From Heloderma charlesbogerti (lineage: Eukaryota > Chordata > Lepidosauria > Squamata > Helodermatidae): a stretch of 64,000 nt of DNA. This document shows, one piece after another, positions 21,514 to 33,249 of the stretch (the stretch's first letter is position 1; each line of letters starts with the position of its first letter). The notes below the pieces were generated by a model. The model searched no databases. It saw nothing but the letters and a program-made list of their open reading frames with translations, and was not told where the DNA came from. The stretch covers positions 310,001 through 374,000 of the forward strand of contig JANEZZ010001906.1 of assembly GCA_026122225.1 (NCBI GenBank), read 5' to 3'. The translations under genes were made by a program, and so were the position numbers.

Positions 21514-21926
21514 CCCCTTCATGGATCACTGCCTTGTTGTGGTGAAGGGGCTTGCGTAACTCAGTGAAGCCATAAGCTATGCCGTGCAGGGCCACCCAAG
21601 ACGGACAGGTCATGGCACAGAGTTCTGACAAAATGTGGTCCACTGGAGAAGGAAATGGCAACCCACTCCAGTATTCTTGCCAAGAAAACCCCATGGAACG
21701 TATCACAAGGCTAAAAGAGATGACGCCGGAAGATGAGCCCGTCAGGTCGGAAGGTGTCCAATATACTACTGGGGAAGAGCAGAGGGTATTTCCAAGTAGC
21801 GCCAGAAAGAGTGAAGCGGCTGGGCCAAAGCCGAAAGGACACTCAGCTGTGGATGTGTGTGGTGGTGAAAAGAAAATCTGATGCTGTAAAGAACAATATT
21901 GTTTAGGAACCTGGAATGTCAGATCA

Positions 21927-23117
21927 ATGAATCAAGGTAAGCTGGAGGTGGTCAAACATGAGATGGCAAGATTGAACATCGACATCTTGGGAATCAGCGA
22001 ACTAAAATGGACAGGCATGGGCGAATTTAATTCAGGTGACCATCATATCTACTACTGTGGGCAAGAATCCCTTAGAAGAAATGGAGTAGCACTCATAGTC
22101 AACAAAAGGGTGGGAAAAGCAGTACTGGAGTACAATCTCAAAAACGATAGAATGATCTCAGTACGAATCCAAGGCAAACCATTCAACATCACAGTAATTC
22201 AAGTCTATGCCCCAACCACTGATGCCGAAGAAGCTGAGGGTGATCGGTTCTATGAAGACCTACAACATCTTCTAGAACTAACACCAAAAAAAGATGTCCT
22301 CTTCATCATAGGGGATTGGAATGCTAAAGTAGGAAGTCAAGAAATCACCGGGATAACAAGCAGGCATGGCCTTGGTGTACAAAATGAAGAAGGACAAAAG
22401 CTAATAGAGTTTTGCCAAGAGAACACGCTAATCATAGCAAACACTCTTTTCCAACAGCACAAGAGACGACTCTACACATGGACATCACCAGATGGTCAAT
22501 ATCGAAATCAGATTGATTGTGTCCTTTGCAGCCAAAGATGGAAAAGCTGTATACAGTCAGTAAAAACAAGACCTGGAGCTGACTGTGGCTCAGATCATGA
22601 GCTTCTTGTTGCAAAATTTCAGCTTCAATTGAAGAACGTAGGGAAAACCACTAAACCATTCAGGTATGACCTAAATCATATTCCTTATGAATATACAGTG
22701 GAGGTGAGGAATAGATTCCAGGGATTAGACCTGATAGACAGAGTGCCTGAGGAACTATGGACGGAGGTCCGTAACATTGTTCAGGAGGCAGCAATTCAAT
22801 CCATCCCAAAGAAAAAGAAGTGCAAGAAAGCCAAGTGGCTGTCTGATGAGGCTTTACAAGTAGGTGAGGAAAGAAGGGAAGCGAAAAGCAAGGGAGAAAG
22901 AGGAAGATATATCCAACTGAATGCAGAGTTCCAGAGAATAGCAAGGAGAGACAAGAAGGCCTTCTTAAATGAACAATGCAAAGAAATCGAGGAAAACAAC
23001 AGGAATGGGAAAGACAAGAGATCTCTTCAAGAAAATTGGAGATCTCAAGGGAACGTTTTGTGCAAAGATGGGCATGATCAAGGACAAAGAAGGCAGGGAC
23101 CTAACAGAAGCAGATGA
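21927..23117 (+). pseudogene. BovB apurinic-like endonuclease and linker
   Basis: An AP-endonuclease-like domain that nicks target DNA to prime reverse transcription. Visible motifs: 'NIDILGISELKWTG' with the catalytic glutamate (residue 25), 'VYAPTTDAEE' (93-102), 'IIGDWNAKVG' (127-136), 'IDCVL' (196-200) and the 'GSDHELLVAKF' aspartate-histidine pair (222-224). The frame runs into the linker and loses the true frame near 22985-23030, where the following frame takes over ('MGKTRDLFKKIGDLKG'). The upstream part of the protein may begin before this ATG. Confidence 0.9.
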
Positions 23118-24708
23118 GATTAAGAAGAGGTGGAAAGAATACACAGAAGAACTATACAGGAAAGATCTGAATGTCCCTGATAGCCATGATCAAGTCACTG
23201 AACTTGAGCCGGACATCCTCGAGAGTGAAGTCAAGTGGGCCTTTGGAAGCATTACTAACAACAAAGCTAGCAGAGATGACAGTCTTCCAGCTGAGCTATT
23301 TAAAATCCTAAAAGATGATGCTGTTAAAGTGCTGCACCCAATATGCCAACAAATTTGGAACACTCAACAGTGGCCACAAGACTGGAAAAGGTCAGTTTAC
23401 ATTCCAGTTCCAAAGAAGGGCAACGCCAAAGAGTGTTCAAACTACCGCACAATTGCGCTCATTTCACATGCCAGCAAGGTTATGCTGAAAATCCTACAAG
23501 CTAGGCTTCAGCAGTATGCGAACCAAGAACTACCGGAAGTACAAGCTGGGTTTCGAAGAGGCAGAGGAACTAGAGATCAAATCGCCAACATTCGCTGGAT
23601 CATGGAGAAAGCAAGAGAATTCCAGAAAAACGTCTATTTCTGCTTCATTGACTACACTAAAGCCTTTGATTGTGTGGATCACAACAAACTGTGGCAAATT
23701 CTGAAAGTGATAGGAGTACCAGACCACCTTACCTGTCTCCTGAGAAACCTGTACGAGGGTCAAGAAGCAACAGTAAGAACCAAATATGGAACAACCGAGT
23801 GGTTCAAAATTGGGAAAGGAGTATGACAAGGCTGCATACTGTCACCCTGCTTATTTAACTTATATGCAGAGTACATCATGAGAAACGCCGGGTTGGATGA
23901 ATCACAGATCGGAATTAAGATTGCCGGGAGAAATATCAACAACCTCTGATATGCAGACGATACCACCCTAATGGCAGAAAGCGAAGAGGATCTCAAGAGC
24001 CTCTTGTTGAGGGTGAAAGAGGAGAGTGCAAAAGCTGGTTTGAAACTCAACATTAAAAAAACGAAGATCATGGCATCTGACCCCATCACTTCCTGGCATA
24101 TAGAAGGGGAAGAAATGGAAGCAGTGACAGATTTTACTTTCTTGGGCTCCAAGATCACAGCAGATGGTGACTGTAGCCATGAAATTCAAAGACGCTTGCT
24201 CCTTGGGAGGAAAGCTATGGCAAACTTAGACAGCATAGTAAGAAGCAGAGACATCACCTTGCTGACAAAGGTCCGTCTAATCAAAGCTATGGTTTCCCCA
24301 GTAGTAATGTATGGCTGTGAGAGCTGGACTATAAGGAAGGCTGCACGCCGAAGAATTGATGCTTTCGAACTGTGGTGCTGGAGAAGACTCTTACGAGTCC
24401 CCTGGACTGCAAGGAGGTCAAATCAGTCCATCCTAAAGGAAATCAACCCTGAGTGCTCATTGGAAGGACAGATACTGAAGCTGAAGCTCAAATATTTTGG
24501 CCACCTAATGAGAAGAGAAAACTCTCTGGAAAAGACCCTGATGCTGGGAAAGACTGAAGGCAAAAGGAGAAGGGGACGGCAGAGGATGAGATGGCTAGAT
24601 AGCATCACCGATGCAATGAATATGAACTTGAGCACACTCCGGGAGAGAGTGCAGGACAGGAAGACCTGGCGTGCTATGGTCCATGGGGTCACGAAGAGTC
24701 AGACATGA
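22969..24708 (+). pseudogene. BovB reverse transcriptase, frame-interrupted
   Basis: RT palm and thumb: 'NYRTIALISHASKV', 'FRRGRGTRDQI', 'CFIDYTKAFDCVDH', then a TGA at 23824-23826 where the family has arginine in 'GVRQGC'. 'LFNLYAEYIM' follows, then a second TGA at about 23948-23950 where the copy at 57.7 kb still has CGA just before the catalytic 'YADDTTLMAE'. From 23971 the frame is open to the stop at 24708, with 'MYGCESWTIRKA', 'LWCWRRLLRVPWTARRSNQ', 'YFGHLMRRE' and 'MVHGVTKSQT'. Both stops fit CpG decay. Confidence 0.9.
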
Positions 24709-24736
24709 CTGAATGACTGAACAACAATGTATTTGT

Positions 24737-24832
24737 TTTATTATTGTTTCATCAGTTCGATTAGTGATTGTAAGCCTCCTTGAGTGCCATTTTTGGTGGA
24801 TAGGCGGGGTACAAGTCAAATAAATAATAAAA
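24737..24832 (+). pseudogene. Older LINE tail, right part
   Basis: Continuation of the LINE interrupted by BovB. Ends in CAAATAAATAATAAAATAAAGG. Confidence 0.6.
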
Positions 24833-25480
24833 TAAAGGATTACCTCTCTCTCTTGCCTGCCACTGGTCCTCTGCAAAAGGCCTCAGCACTTACTGCAATA
24901 GAGGTGAACATGGGATTGAGGATGCCGTGTTATCCACTGAATTTCCCAGTTCTGCCTGCAGTAGCTGTTTATGCCGGAGGATTTTATTCAGCATTCAAGC
25001 AGGGTTCATTTAGGGGATAACACCTGCTACATTATTTATTACAATACTTCCATTGCAGAAACAGGAAGAACCACACCATTAAATCGATAGCAGACTTATA
25101 AACATGATCTTGTGTATCTTATACACAAGTTATTCTGGAAAACAGAAAAAGTTGCCAGACATCCAACAAAGATTGTCTCACTGTTCACTGTGTTCTCACT
25201 TGGATATAATATGCCAATATTATTCATGTACACCACATCTCATATTGTAGTTAAACATGCACACACACACACATCCCAGTCTTGCATCCATATGCATTGT
25301 TGTGCCTCCACTGCCCACAATGCGATTACCTTCTACTCAAACAGGAACCAGAACTGAGAAATTCAGCTCTTTGCGTCCTATCTGTATGTGTGCTTTCTCT
25401 ATGGCTTTGCCAGAGACCCTCCTTCTAGCTCTCCATATCTATCATGCAGGAAAAAAAGAAAGCTGGTTTTTATTTGATGG
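24833..25480. other. Unrecognised sequence
   Basis: No gene recognised. A short CA run lies at 25258-25272. Confidence 0.4.
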
Positions 25481-25481
25481 A

Positions 25482-25896
25482 GGGAGCAATCCTATGGCCA
25501 CTAGACACTGTCTAGAGGGCCACAGGATTTTTTGGTTTCCTGGCTCCAAACTTGGAGACAGCACTCCGAGCTTGGAACCAGGAAACCGTGCCCCCTCCCG
25601 CTCCCTCTTATAGCCTGCATGGAGAGAACTGCAGTGGCCACCTCTCTGTGTTCGTAAAATGGAGCGTGGAGAGGGCAAAATGGGGTGTCCCCGGGGGTGG
25701 GGAGGAGAGGAGACTGCGGAAGCTGCTTTACACAGCTTCCTATTGGTTCTCCAGCCCCATTCCCACCCCCTCTCTGAAGCGAAGAATGCAGGGCAGGTGG
25801 AGTGCGAAGGACAGGATCCCCTCCCATCTCCTTGCGTAGCATAGTTGCTAGCCTATGACATTGGAGGCTGGTGACTATCTTGATAGGATTGCACCC
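25482..25896. mobile_element. Harbinger-like MITE, 415 bp (family 1, copy B)
   Basis: Ends GGGAGCAATCCTATGG and ATAGGATTGCACCC, followed by TAA. Internal inverted repeats (CCTGGCTCCAAACTTGGAG and GAGCTTGGAACCAGG) correspond to those of copies A and C. Confidence 0.72.
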
Positions 25897-26439
25897 TAAA
25901 TATTTTTACCCTCCATTCTGTGTTGATTTCGGGCCTGTTTCCTGCTGTACTGCTGGCCCCATCATCTGCTGCTGTCTCTGCTGGTCATGGTGGGAGGAGG
26001 GCAGACTTCAGATCCCCAGGCATAAGTCCTGAAGTCCAAGCCTAATGGCTCAACTGCATGCTGTTTGGCCACTTCAGCCAAATTGGCTGTAAGATTTGTG
26101 CTGAGAAACAATTCATGCTGTATTATTTATGTTAGGTTTTTTGGTTAAATATATACCCTGCCTTTCTAATAGGGCCATGCACCGCTTTGGCTCGAAGCCT
26201 GAGTTCCAAATTGAAGCAGGGTGCTTCAGCCCACTTTGGGCTGCCTCCAAGCTGAGACATGTGTTACTGTGGCCAGATCTGACATTTCCAGGAATGGGCA
26301 GAGCTGGTGCAATAGCCTTAGCTGTGCAAAAACATGCATGACCATGGCTAAAACCTGAGCATCTGGGTTCAGGGCTGAATCCAGAAGTAAAACGAAACCA
26401 CAAGCCTGAGTCTTCAAGGGGAGACAGGTTGGAAATCCC

Positions 26440-27110
26440 TAGGATTCCCTAATCTGCCTAATCAACCAGATGCACCTCTGTCTTGGCTTGATTAAGCATC
26501 AGTTTGTTTGCACTCATCTAGTTCATTACCAATGTCAGACCCTGATCTAGAACTTGAACGCCTTCCTTGGATTTAGATGGAAAGGAGAGATAGAGTTAGA
26601 GGTCATCAACATTTTGGTGACACTGATCCAACAAACCCAGAAAACCTCATCCAGTGATTACATGTAGATGTTAAATAGGATGGAGACAAAATGGAACCCT
26701 GAGGGAACTTGGAACCCTCCAAGTCCCATTCCAGTCAGGCAGTCCCGAAGGACACCATGGTTGATTGTACTGAAAGCCACACAGAGGTCCATCAGAACTG
26801 CCATGGACACATTCCTCCTAGTATAGATCATGCATGCACTATGGTGACCAAAACTGTCTCTGTCCCATAACCAGGCCTGAAACTGGATTGAAATGAAAAT
26901 AGATCAGCCTTCCCCAACCTGCACTATACCTCCCAGTATTTCTGACCATTGGCCATGCTGGCAGGGCTGATGGGAGCTGAAGTCCAAAACATCCAGAGGG
27001 CACCACATTGAAGAAGGCTGATCTAGATAATTCACCTCCACCAGGAACACCTGCACAAGGTGAATTAAGTTATGGTTGTATAGCTTTGCCACAAGGTGAG
27101 GTCATTCTTT
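26440..27110 (-). pseudogene. L2/CR1-group LINE RT fragment
   Basis: On the minus strand, degraded RT sequence. The plus-strand signature ATTTTGGTGACACTGATCC, TGTAGATGTTAAATAGGATG and GATGGAACCCTGAGGG corresponds to the region around the catalytic ADD and the GVPQGS-LSP-LFNIY block, as in the copy at 8560-8700. 'GAAAGCCACACAGAGGTCCA' corresponds to the first catalytic aspartate region. Many frameshifts. A small palindromic MITE (26915-27022) lies within. Confidence 0.7.
26915..27022. mobile_element. Small palindromic MITE (GGAGTTGTAGTCCAAAAC family)
   Basis: CCTTCCCCAACCTG at the left, GAAGAAGGCTG at the right, and CTGATGGGAGCTGAAGTCC in the middle. It belongs to a common reptile fold-back element; relatives are at 37630-37755, 45446-45580 and 49325-49400. 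Confidence 0.65.
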
Positions 27111-27551
27111 CACAAAGACTGAAACCATTGTATGGTCAGTTGATAGTTTGCTACTGTTAGAAGAGATGCTTATTTGTACTAAAGCCATGCTGCTAGATCA
27201 AATTCATCTATAGGTTAGCAACAACACACACACACCCTGCCCCGCCAAGCAACAACAACCCATCAGAGTGCCTTAGCCCTTAATTCCCATTAAGAGGTCT
27301 TTTTAACTGAGTGATTTTTACCCACACTGAGCTCTGATACATACTGGGCTATTAAGAGAGCAGACTGAAAGGCATAAGGGCAATTTAACTGAGAAAGAGG
27401 CTAGGTAGAGCTCATAGTAATCACAGATACCATAATGGCTGTTCACTCTATATAAACCATTACTGAAATATGGTACAAAGAAAATGTCTGTGGCTGAGAG
27501 TGAAATGCAGAAATGTGTTCCGTACAATATAACAACAAAATGCATAGAACC
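27111..27551. other. Unrecognised sequence
   Basis: Nothing recognised apart from a short CA run at 27225-27235. Confidence 0.35.
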
Positions 27552-28006
27552 AATGATTGGTCCATTCAGATGTAATAGGAGACCATGGTTTCTTGGAATG
27601 TAAATGAGCTGTGGCAAGTCTTGGACTCCTATTCTCTCCATTTCCCTCTCCTCCTTTTTCATACTTCAGAGAAGGAGGTTGGAAGCTTTCGCTTCCAATC
27701 ACAAACATGCTGTTACACCTGAATTTGGAGAACTGTAATCTGTTTAAACTTTACTTAGTGAGAACAAAACAGGATCAAACCATAGTTTCTGATCCTGGAT
27801 ATTTATAAACTAGAGTTTAAACAAATCACAGTTTGGATGTAATATGAAACTGTGGTTTGTTTAAATTAGGAAGTGGAAGCTTCCAATCTTCTCCTCTGGG
27901 TGCACAAAGAAGGGGAAGGGAGCATCTGGTGGGCCCCAACTGCAGAATAAGACAGTTACATAGTAGAAAACTATAGGTTCCTACTACATCTGAACTGGGC
28001 CATTGA
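27552..28006. mobile_element. Candidate MITE with TTCAGATGTAATAGGA inverted ends
   Basis: The left TCCATTCAGATGTAATAGGA is matched by the right TCCTACTACATCTGAACTGG in inverted orientation. The interior contains further inverted GGTTTGTTTAAA / TTTAAACAAATCACAG motifs. Boundaries and superfamily are unresolved. Confidence 0.5.
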
Positions 28007-28178
28007 TCTTTTCCTGTGATATGCAGCTGCAAGAGAGCATTCAGTCCCAAAGACTGAAGAGTACTGCCTTAGAATATGCCCCAGAATTCTCTGCAGTATA
28101 TGGGCTTCTGTGGCGTATGTGCAGGGGTTCCTTAAAAGAGGACCTAATATAGGAAGGGTTCTCTGAAGGTAGAGAATT

Positions 28179-28576
28179 TAGGGGCCGATCTACATTGCGC
28201 CTGCCATCGCAATGAATTCGGTGTCCTGTCGGGTTAAACGCTCTCGCATTAAAACGTGATTATCCACACGTACCCATTTTCCCCGTTGCAGTGCTTCATC
28301 AAATGCGCGAGCTGGGTTCACATAGAGCTGTGATTGGACAGGAGGGAAATACAAACACCGCCATATATGGACAGGCAAGGAAGGGGACTATGACCAGTTA
28401 TGGTAGTGAAGGCGGAAAATCAGAGCACATTAAATACCGGGATATCAAGGTATTGAAAGCGGGAGCACGGAAGAGGGAAATTCCGGTTCCAATTCGAGGC
28501 GGGTACTGCATAGTGTGAAAGACGGGCGGTGAAACCTCATTGGAAGCGAAAAAACCCGTAAGTGTAGATCAGCCCT
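28179..28576. mobile_element. Harbinger-like MITE with GATCTACA ends (family 2, copy A)
   Basis: Left end TAGGGGCCGATCTACA, right end TGTAGATCAGCCCTA, next to TTA and TAG. The GC-rich interior contains GTGATTGGACAGGAGGG, GGTTCCAATTCGAGGCGGG and TGAAACCTCATTGGA. A closely similar copy lies at 43670-43932. Confidence 0.75.
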
Positions 28577-28577
28577 A

Positions 28578-29429
28578 GGAACAACTGCATGGAAGGACTT
28601 TTGGTCCGGCCATAAAGAAACCATTTTAATACTTATTTGTAAATGCATGATCCCCCCTGCCCCCGCCCCCATCCCATTTCCAATATGTTTTACATGCCAC
28701 ACAGACACATTTGTTTGGAAAGAAGACAAGATGCTGGGGGAGTTGGAAGTGCTTTAATAGCAAAATGACTAATGTTTAAGAGACTGCTCAAGGCTGGTGA
28801 ATAAACATCCAGAACTGAGTGAAGATTTCACATTTGCATTTTAAGATTTTAGCGCTCCGTACTTTTAAAATCTTGGCATTTTGTACTTTTAAGTTTTAGT
28901 ATCTGTCTTATTTCTTTCACAGCCTGGACTTCTGCACTGTAATAACAGGGATCTTAGAGTTTTATTATTATATGCCTGGGGACATGGGTTATAAGAAGGG
29001 AGGAGAGCACAATGGTGTAGCAGTAAATTTTGAGTGCAGGAGCTCATGATGACGGTCCCCATAGCCATACCCCCAAGCAGAGTCCAAAATGCAGGCAAGC
29101 TGTGTTGATCCATATCAACAAATCAGGTCTAGAAGTTTTCATCTCTACTTGGAGTATGTCTTTTCGAAATCTCATGGGTCTTAATTGCCCATTCAAGACC
29201 AAGCTACCCCAACATACTTTGCATTACAACAGGGAACACTATATTATTGCTGTAGAAATTCATTTCCCTGCCAGCTACTGTGAGAATTGCAGCTACGCTC
29301 AGAGGGACCAGAGAAGAACAAGTGGGGTGGCAGATGATGTCAGTGTCACTGCTCATCAAACACTGCTGCCACTGCGTCCCTGCAAGCCTTGGGTCCACTA
29401 CACGCTGGAGAAGCACCTTTATTCCAGTT
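28578..29429. other. Unrecognised sequence
   Basis: No gene recognised. Short open frames only. Confidence 0.35.
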
Positions 29430-30059
29430 GTAACAGGGAGAGGGAGAGATGGTGGTAGACACTGGACAGGCCAGGTAGGGAAAAAGGGGTGAGCGTATTA
29501 AGATTTATCCCCTCTTCCAGTCCTGTCCTCCGTCTTGATATCTTGAGTAGATATGCCAACTTACCACTGGGTCAGTTGCTGCTGCTGCTAAATGCAAGGT
29601 CAGTCCGTAACGCAGCATGTTATCTACCATTTTATCTTGGAGGAAGGAGCCAACCTGGTATGCATTACTGAAACTTGGTCAGATGAACTGGGAGGACTGG
29701 ATCTCTAACCCCATCAGTATTGGGAGGGGGCAGATTTGAGTGTTTATTCCTAGTGTTGAGTTGTAAGGACAGATTGGGGATTCTGTTGGTGTACTGCCTA
29801 CCCCACTGCCCATCAGTCTCCTTACCTAAGCTGTCAGAAGTGGTTGTGGACCTCATGTTCAGGACTCCCAGGATGGTTGTCCTAAACGACATCAATACCC
29901 ATGCCAAAGCCAGCTCATCAGGAATAGTTCAGGATTTCATGGCCGCCATGAAAACCATGGGGCTGATCTGATATGGCAATGGCCTGACACATGTGGCAGG
30001 TCACACTCTGGACCTGGTTTTGTGACAGGGCAGGAACAGAGTTGACCAATAGTGGAGGT
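29430..30059 (+). pseudogene. L2-clade LINE endonuclease region, left part
   Basis: Decayed start of L2 ORF2: 'LLLNARSVRNAA' (29576-29611), traces of the ITETW-DE motif near 29660-29690, 'VLNDINTHAKASS' (the GDFNAH motif, 29878-29915), 'DFMAAMKTMGL', then 'HVAGHTLDLVL'. Stops interrupt it at several places. It is cut at 30059 by a hAT element and resumes at 32158. Confidence 0.75.
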
Positions 30060-32157
30060 CAGGGGCGTTACTAGGTTCTTAAAAGATCCGGGGCATAGGC
30101 CCATAACAAAAATTTGTGCATGTGGTGTGCCTGCATGTGTGTATAGATTACATACAAGTACAAAAAAGAGCCACTATTGTAGAAACTGTGATAATTATAA
30201 TTTGTATAATAATAATTTGTATGTACCTGTGATACAGATGCTTCTGTTATCTACCAGTATATGTACAATTGTATTCATATGTATCATTATAATGTTCTAA
30301 CAACAACCCTATTCTAAATAGATACCAACACTCACTACGTTATTGTGTGTGTTTCCATATTGTTACAATATCATATTAGTATAACCTGACCCAATTACAG
30401 TTGTGTGTTTGTTCGCTAATTTCCTATAGATTACATACATACGAAGTGTGCACTGACCCCTCACCCCACTTCAACTCACACCCCAATTCAGCATTTTGGA
30501 AAACATCCAGCTTCTGCTCTGGCCAATTTATAGTTGGACCATTTCAGCTCAGCACCAAACCTGAGTCAAATTTGGAAAAATGAGTCTTTATGTTTCCTGC
30601 TGACTACCATGGGAAATTAGAGAAAAACTGTAACTTTTTTCTCTTGGTCAGAACTGGATGATAATTTCAGGCATAGTAGCCCACTAGAAGGGGATTATAC
30701 CTGCCCAATGTCAGAAAAATAGGTGCAGGGTTTATATTTTGATTTTCTTTTAAAGGGAACTGCCAATAACATCTTTATTACTTGGAAGAATTGGATAAAC
30801 ATTTCAGGATTCATTGCCCCATCAGAGGAGATCATGTCTGCCAAATTTCAGAATGATAGCCCCAGGGATTTTTGTGCAAGGATGGCCTTGTCATTTTGAA
30901 GTCTCCAAAAGAGGACATACTTATCTCCCTATGTTCCTTGTGGACCATGGTTCTGAAAATTACAGACAGCCTAGAGTTGTCTGTAAATAGGAATTTGGGA
31001 GGCTGTGGAGGGTTTGTAAGGATTACATGTACTTAAATTAACTTTATGAGGTGAGGTGGCTGAGGGCTTTTTCTAGCTTTTTTAAAACTGTAGAACCTAT
31101 TTAAAAGCCCCAGCAGTTTCTTGGTCATGACGCCGCATAGTCCTAACCCTCCCTTTGGGATTATTTGAGTCCTACAGCTATTTAGGAGAAATTAAAGTGG
31201 AGGGGTAGAAAGAAGTTTGTGGAGGCTGATTGGATCCTTTGCTGTACTGAAGCTACTAAACTTCTGCAGAAGCCAAATTTCTGCAGGTTCCAATTTGGGG
31301 TAGTAAAATCAGATGTGGTGTGAAATGCCAGTATTTCACATGGAGCGCTTTCTTCCCTTTCTTCTCCCTCTTCAAAATTTCATTGCAAGCAAGCTCTCAA
31401 CAGTGGGCATGGAAGAGCAGAAAATCAGGGGGAGATTAGGGATAGTGACCTTAAACATGTCACCTTAATGGTTACCTTAAACACCTTCTGATTAGGATCT
31501 CTAATCCTCTGTATGGCTTAACAGTTTTTTACTTTTTGTTTTAGTCTTTGAGAAAAGGAAAATCTATGCATGGCTAGCACAAAAGCCACTGGAACAAACT
31601 GTCTGAAATTTGGCAGATTCAGTCAGCTCCATAGGGGCTGCCAGGTCCCCAAATTCCATAAACTTATGTGGAAGCACACAAAAAATTATAGCTCTTTACT
31701 TTGACAGATTTTCTTGAAAAAAGCAGATTTTACCTGTGGCTAGCACAAAAGCCACTGGACCTAACTGTCTGAATTTTGTCAGGCTCAGTCACCTCCATAG
31801 GGGCTGCCAGGTCCCCCAATGCCATGCATGTATGTGGAAGCATAAAAAAAATATAGCTCATTGCTTTGACAGATTTTCTTGAAAATAGCAAATTTTACCT
31901 GTGACTAGCACAAAAGCCACTAGACCTAACTGCCTGAAATCGGGCAGGTTCAGTAAACTCCATGGGGGCTACCAGTTCTCCAAATTTCATGTATTTATCA
32001 TACAAACTAAAAAAGGTATGGCCATTTCTGTTTTCCAATGCAAGTCAATGGGAAAATGTAAAAAAAATGGCAATTAGGACAGCTCCAGAGATCCAGGACA
32101 CCGTTTGAAAGATCCGGGGCCCATGCCCAGGTGGACCTTTTTTTAACGACGCCCCTG
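30060..32157. mobile_element. Non-autonomous hAT transposon (2.1 kb) inside an L2 LINE
   Basis: Terminal inverted repeats CAGGGGCGTTACTAGG (left) and TTAACGACGCCCCTG (right), with subterminal GATCCGGGGC motifs in inverted orientation. Flanked by the perfect 8-bp repeat GTGGAGGT (30052-30059 and 32158-32165). The interior has no transposase frame but three tandem copies of a 166-bp unit near the right end. Confidence 0.9.
31550..32035. repeat. Three tandem copies of about 166 bp within the hAT element
   Basis: GCTAGCACAAAAGCCACT starts at 31573, 31739 and (as ACTAGCACAAAAGCC) about 31904. Each is followed by CTCCATAGGGGCTGCCAGG or a variant. Copies have diverged, the third most. Confidence 0.85.
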
Positions 32158-32626
32158 GTGGAGGTGTTGATTGTGACCCCACTGTCATTTCCTGGGGAGG
32201 TTTAGTCTTGTGATGGCTATTCCCCTCTGCAGGGGTGGGGAATCTATTAAGACAATTCACTGCTGGAAGCTGATGGAATCAGAGGGATTCCTTGAAGCTC
32301 TTGGGGAGTTTCCGTTTGGTATGACTGGTTCTCCTGCCAAAGTCTTAGTCTCTGTGGAATACAGAGATGACTTGGGCAGTTGACATGTTCACTCCTAAGA
32401 GTCCTCTCCCAAAATGCAGGGTTTGGTTAGCTCCATGATTTTCTAGAACAATGAAGCAGGTTGAGAGACAGAATGCAAGTGGTGGGAAATTCAGAGCTAG
32501 TTTGACCAAACACAAATAATTAAGCCTACTCAGTGGCAGTGATGGCGGGCAAGGAAACAGTACTTCTCTATCACCATTGCATCCTCAGAGTGTCATCCTG
32601 CAGAGCCTTTTTGTGTTGTGTAGGGT
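32158..32626 (+). pseudogene. L2-clade LINE, continuation after the hAT insertion
   Basis: End of the endonuclease (TTGATTGTGACCCCACTGTC) and linker. AGCCTACTCAGTGGCAGTGA and ACCATTGCATCCTCAGAGTG correspond to the 'AYSVAV...ATIAS' linker segment of L2. It stops at the LTR-like sequence at 32627. Confidence 0.6.
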
Positions 32627-33157
32627 TGTCAGGACTGGCTTTGTTACAACTTAATCAACTCGACACTCTTTTCTTACAGCACAAGCATTTCACCAAAGTC
32701 CAAAGATCAAAGTCTTTAGTGTGCACAAGTTCAATCAATTCAGATAATTCAAACAGAAACCAAAGGCAAGATCTTAAAGTCCAATGTTGTAATCCAAAGC
32801 AGGGCCCTAAACATGGGATTCAAGGCATGATATAGGCCACAGGTCCAGGCAAAGGTATGTCTGGTACAGTGACATTGTACTCACAAAATGGTTTTGCCTC
32901 CATGTTAACTTTTATGCAGGGGTGGAGTGGCTAGAGATCCTTGCTTGTCAATCTAATTCTGCTGGGGAAATTAGCCTGGAGACATGCTCTTCATTGAGTT
33001 GGTTGCCTCTCCTCTCACCTCTTCAATCAATGCCATTCCCTAGGAGATAAATTTGGGTCCATCCCTTCTTCATCTGAATCTGCCTTTTGCTCACTTTTCA
33101 AGGAATGTTCCTTGGCTAGGGTCCCCTCAAGCCTTTTTCCCATGGCTAGGTCTGACA
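32627..33157. repeat. Probable solo LTR (531 bp)
   Basis: Starts TGTCAGGACTGG and ends GGTCTGACA, giving TG...CA with TGTCAG/CTGACA inverted ends. The 531-bp length is almost exactly that of the gypsy LTR (530 bp), and it shares a TTACAACTTAA-containing region near its start. Flanking 5-mers AGGGT and GTACT do not match, so the call rests on ends, length and motif only. Confidence 0.45.
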
Positions 33158-33249
33158 GTACTTGAGAAGGAGCAGACTCCTCCCCTTCCTTGCAATCTAC
33201 TGTGAAACCAGGTAGAGATGAATTCCCAGCCCCTGCCAGTTCATATCTT

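Larger units (their letters stand above)
21514..24725 (+). mobile_element. Near full-length BovB (RTE-clade) LINE
   Basis: About 3.2 kb flanked by the 11-bp direct repeat AATGTATTTGT (21503-21513 and 24726-24736). The 5' part has the family block GGAGAAGGAAATGGCAACCC, followed by endonuclease, reverse transcriptase and the 3' end CACGAAGAGTCAGACATGAC...CTGAACAACAA. BovB is known for horizontal spread among squamates and ruminants. The copy is disabled by one frameshift and at least two CGA-to-TGA stops but is otherwise well kept. Confidence 0.93.
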
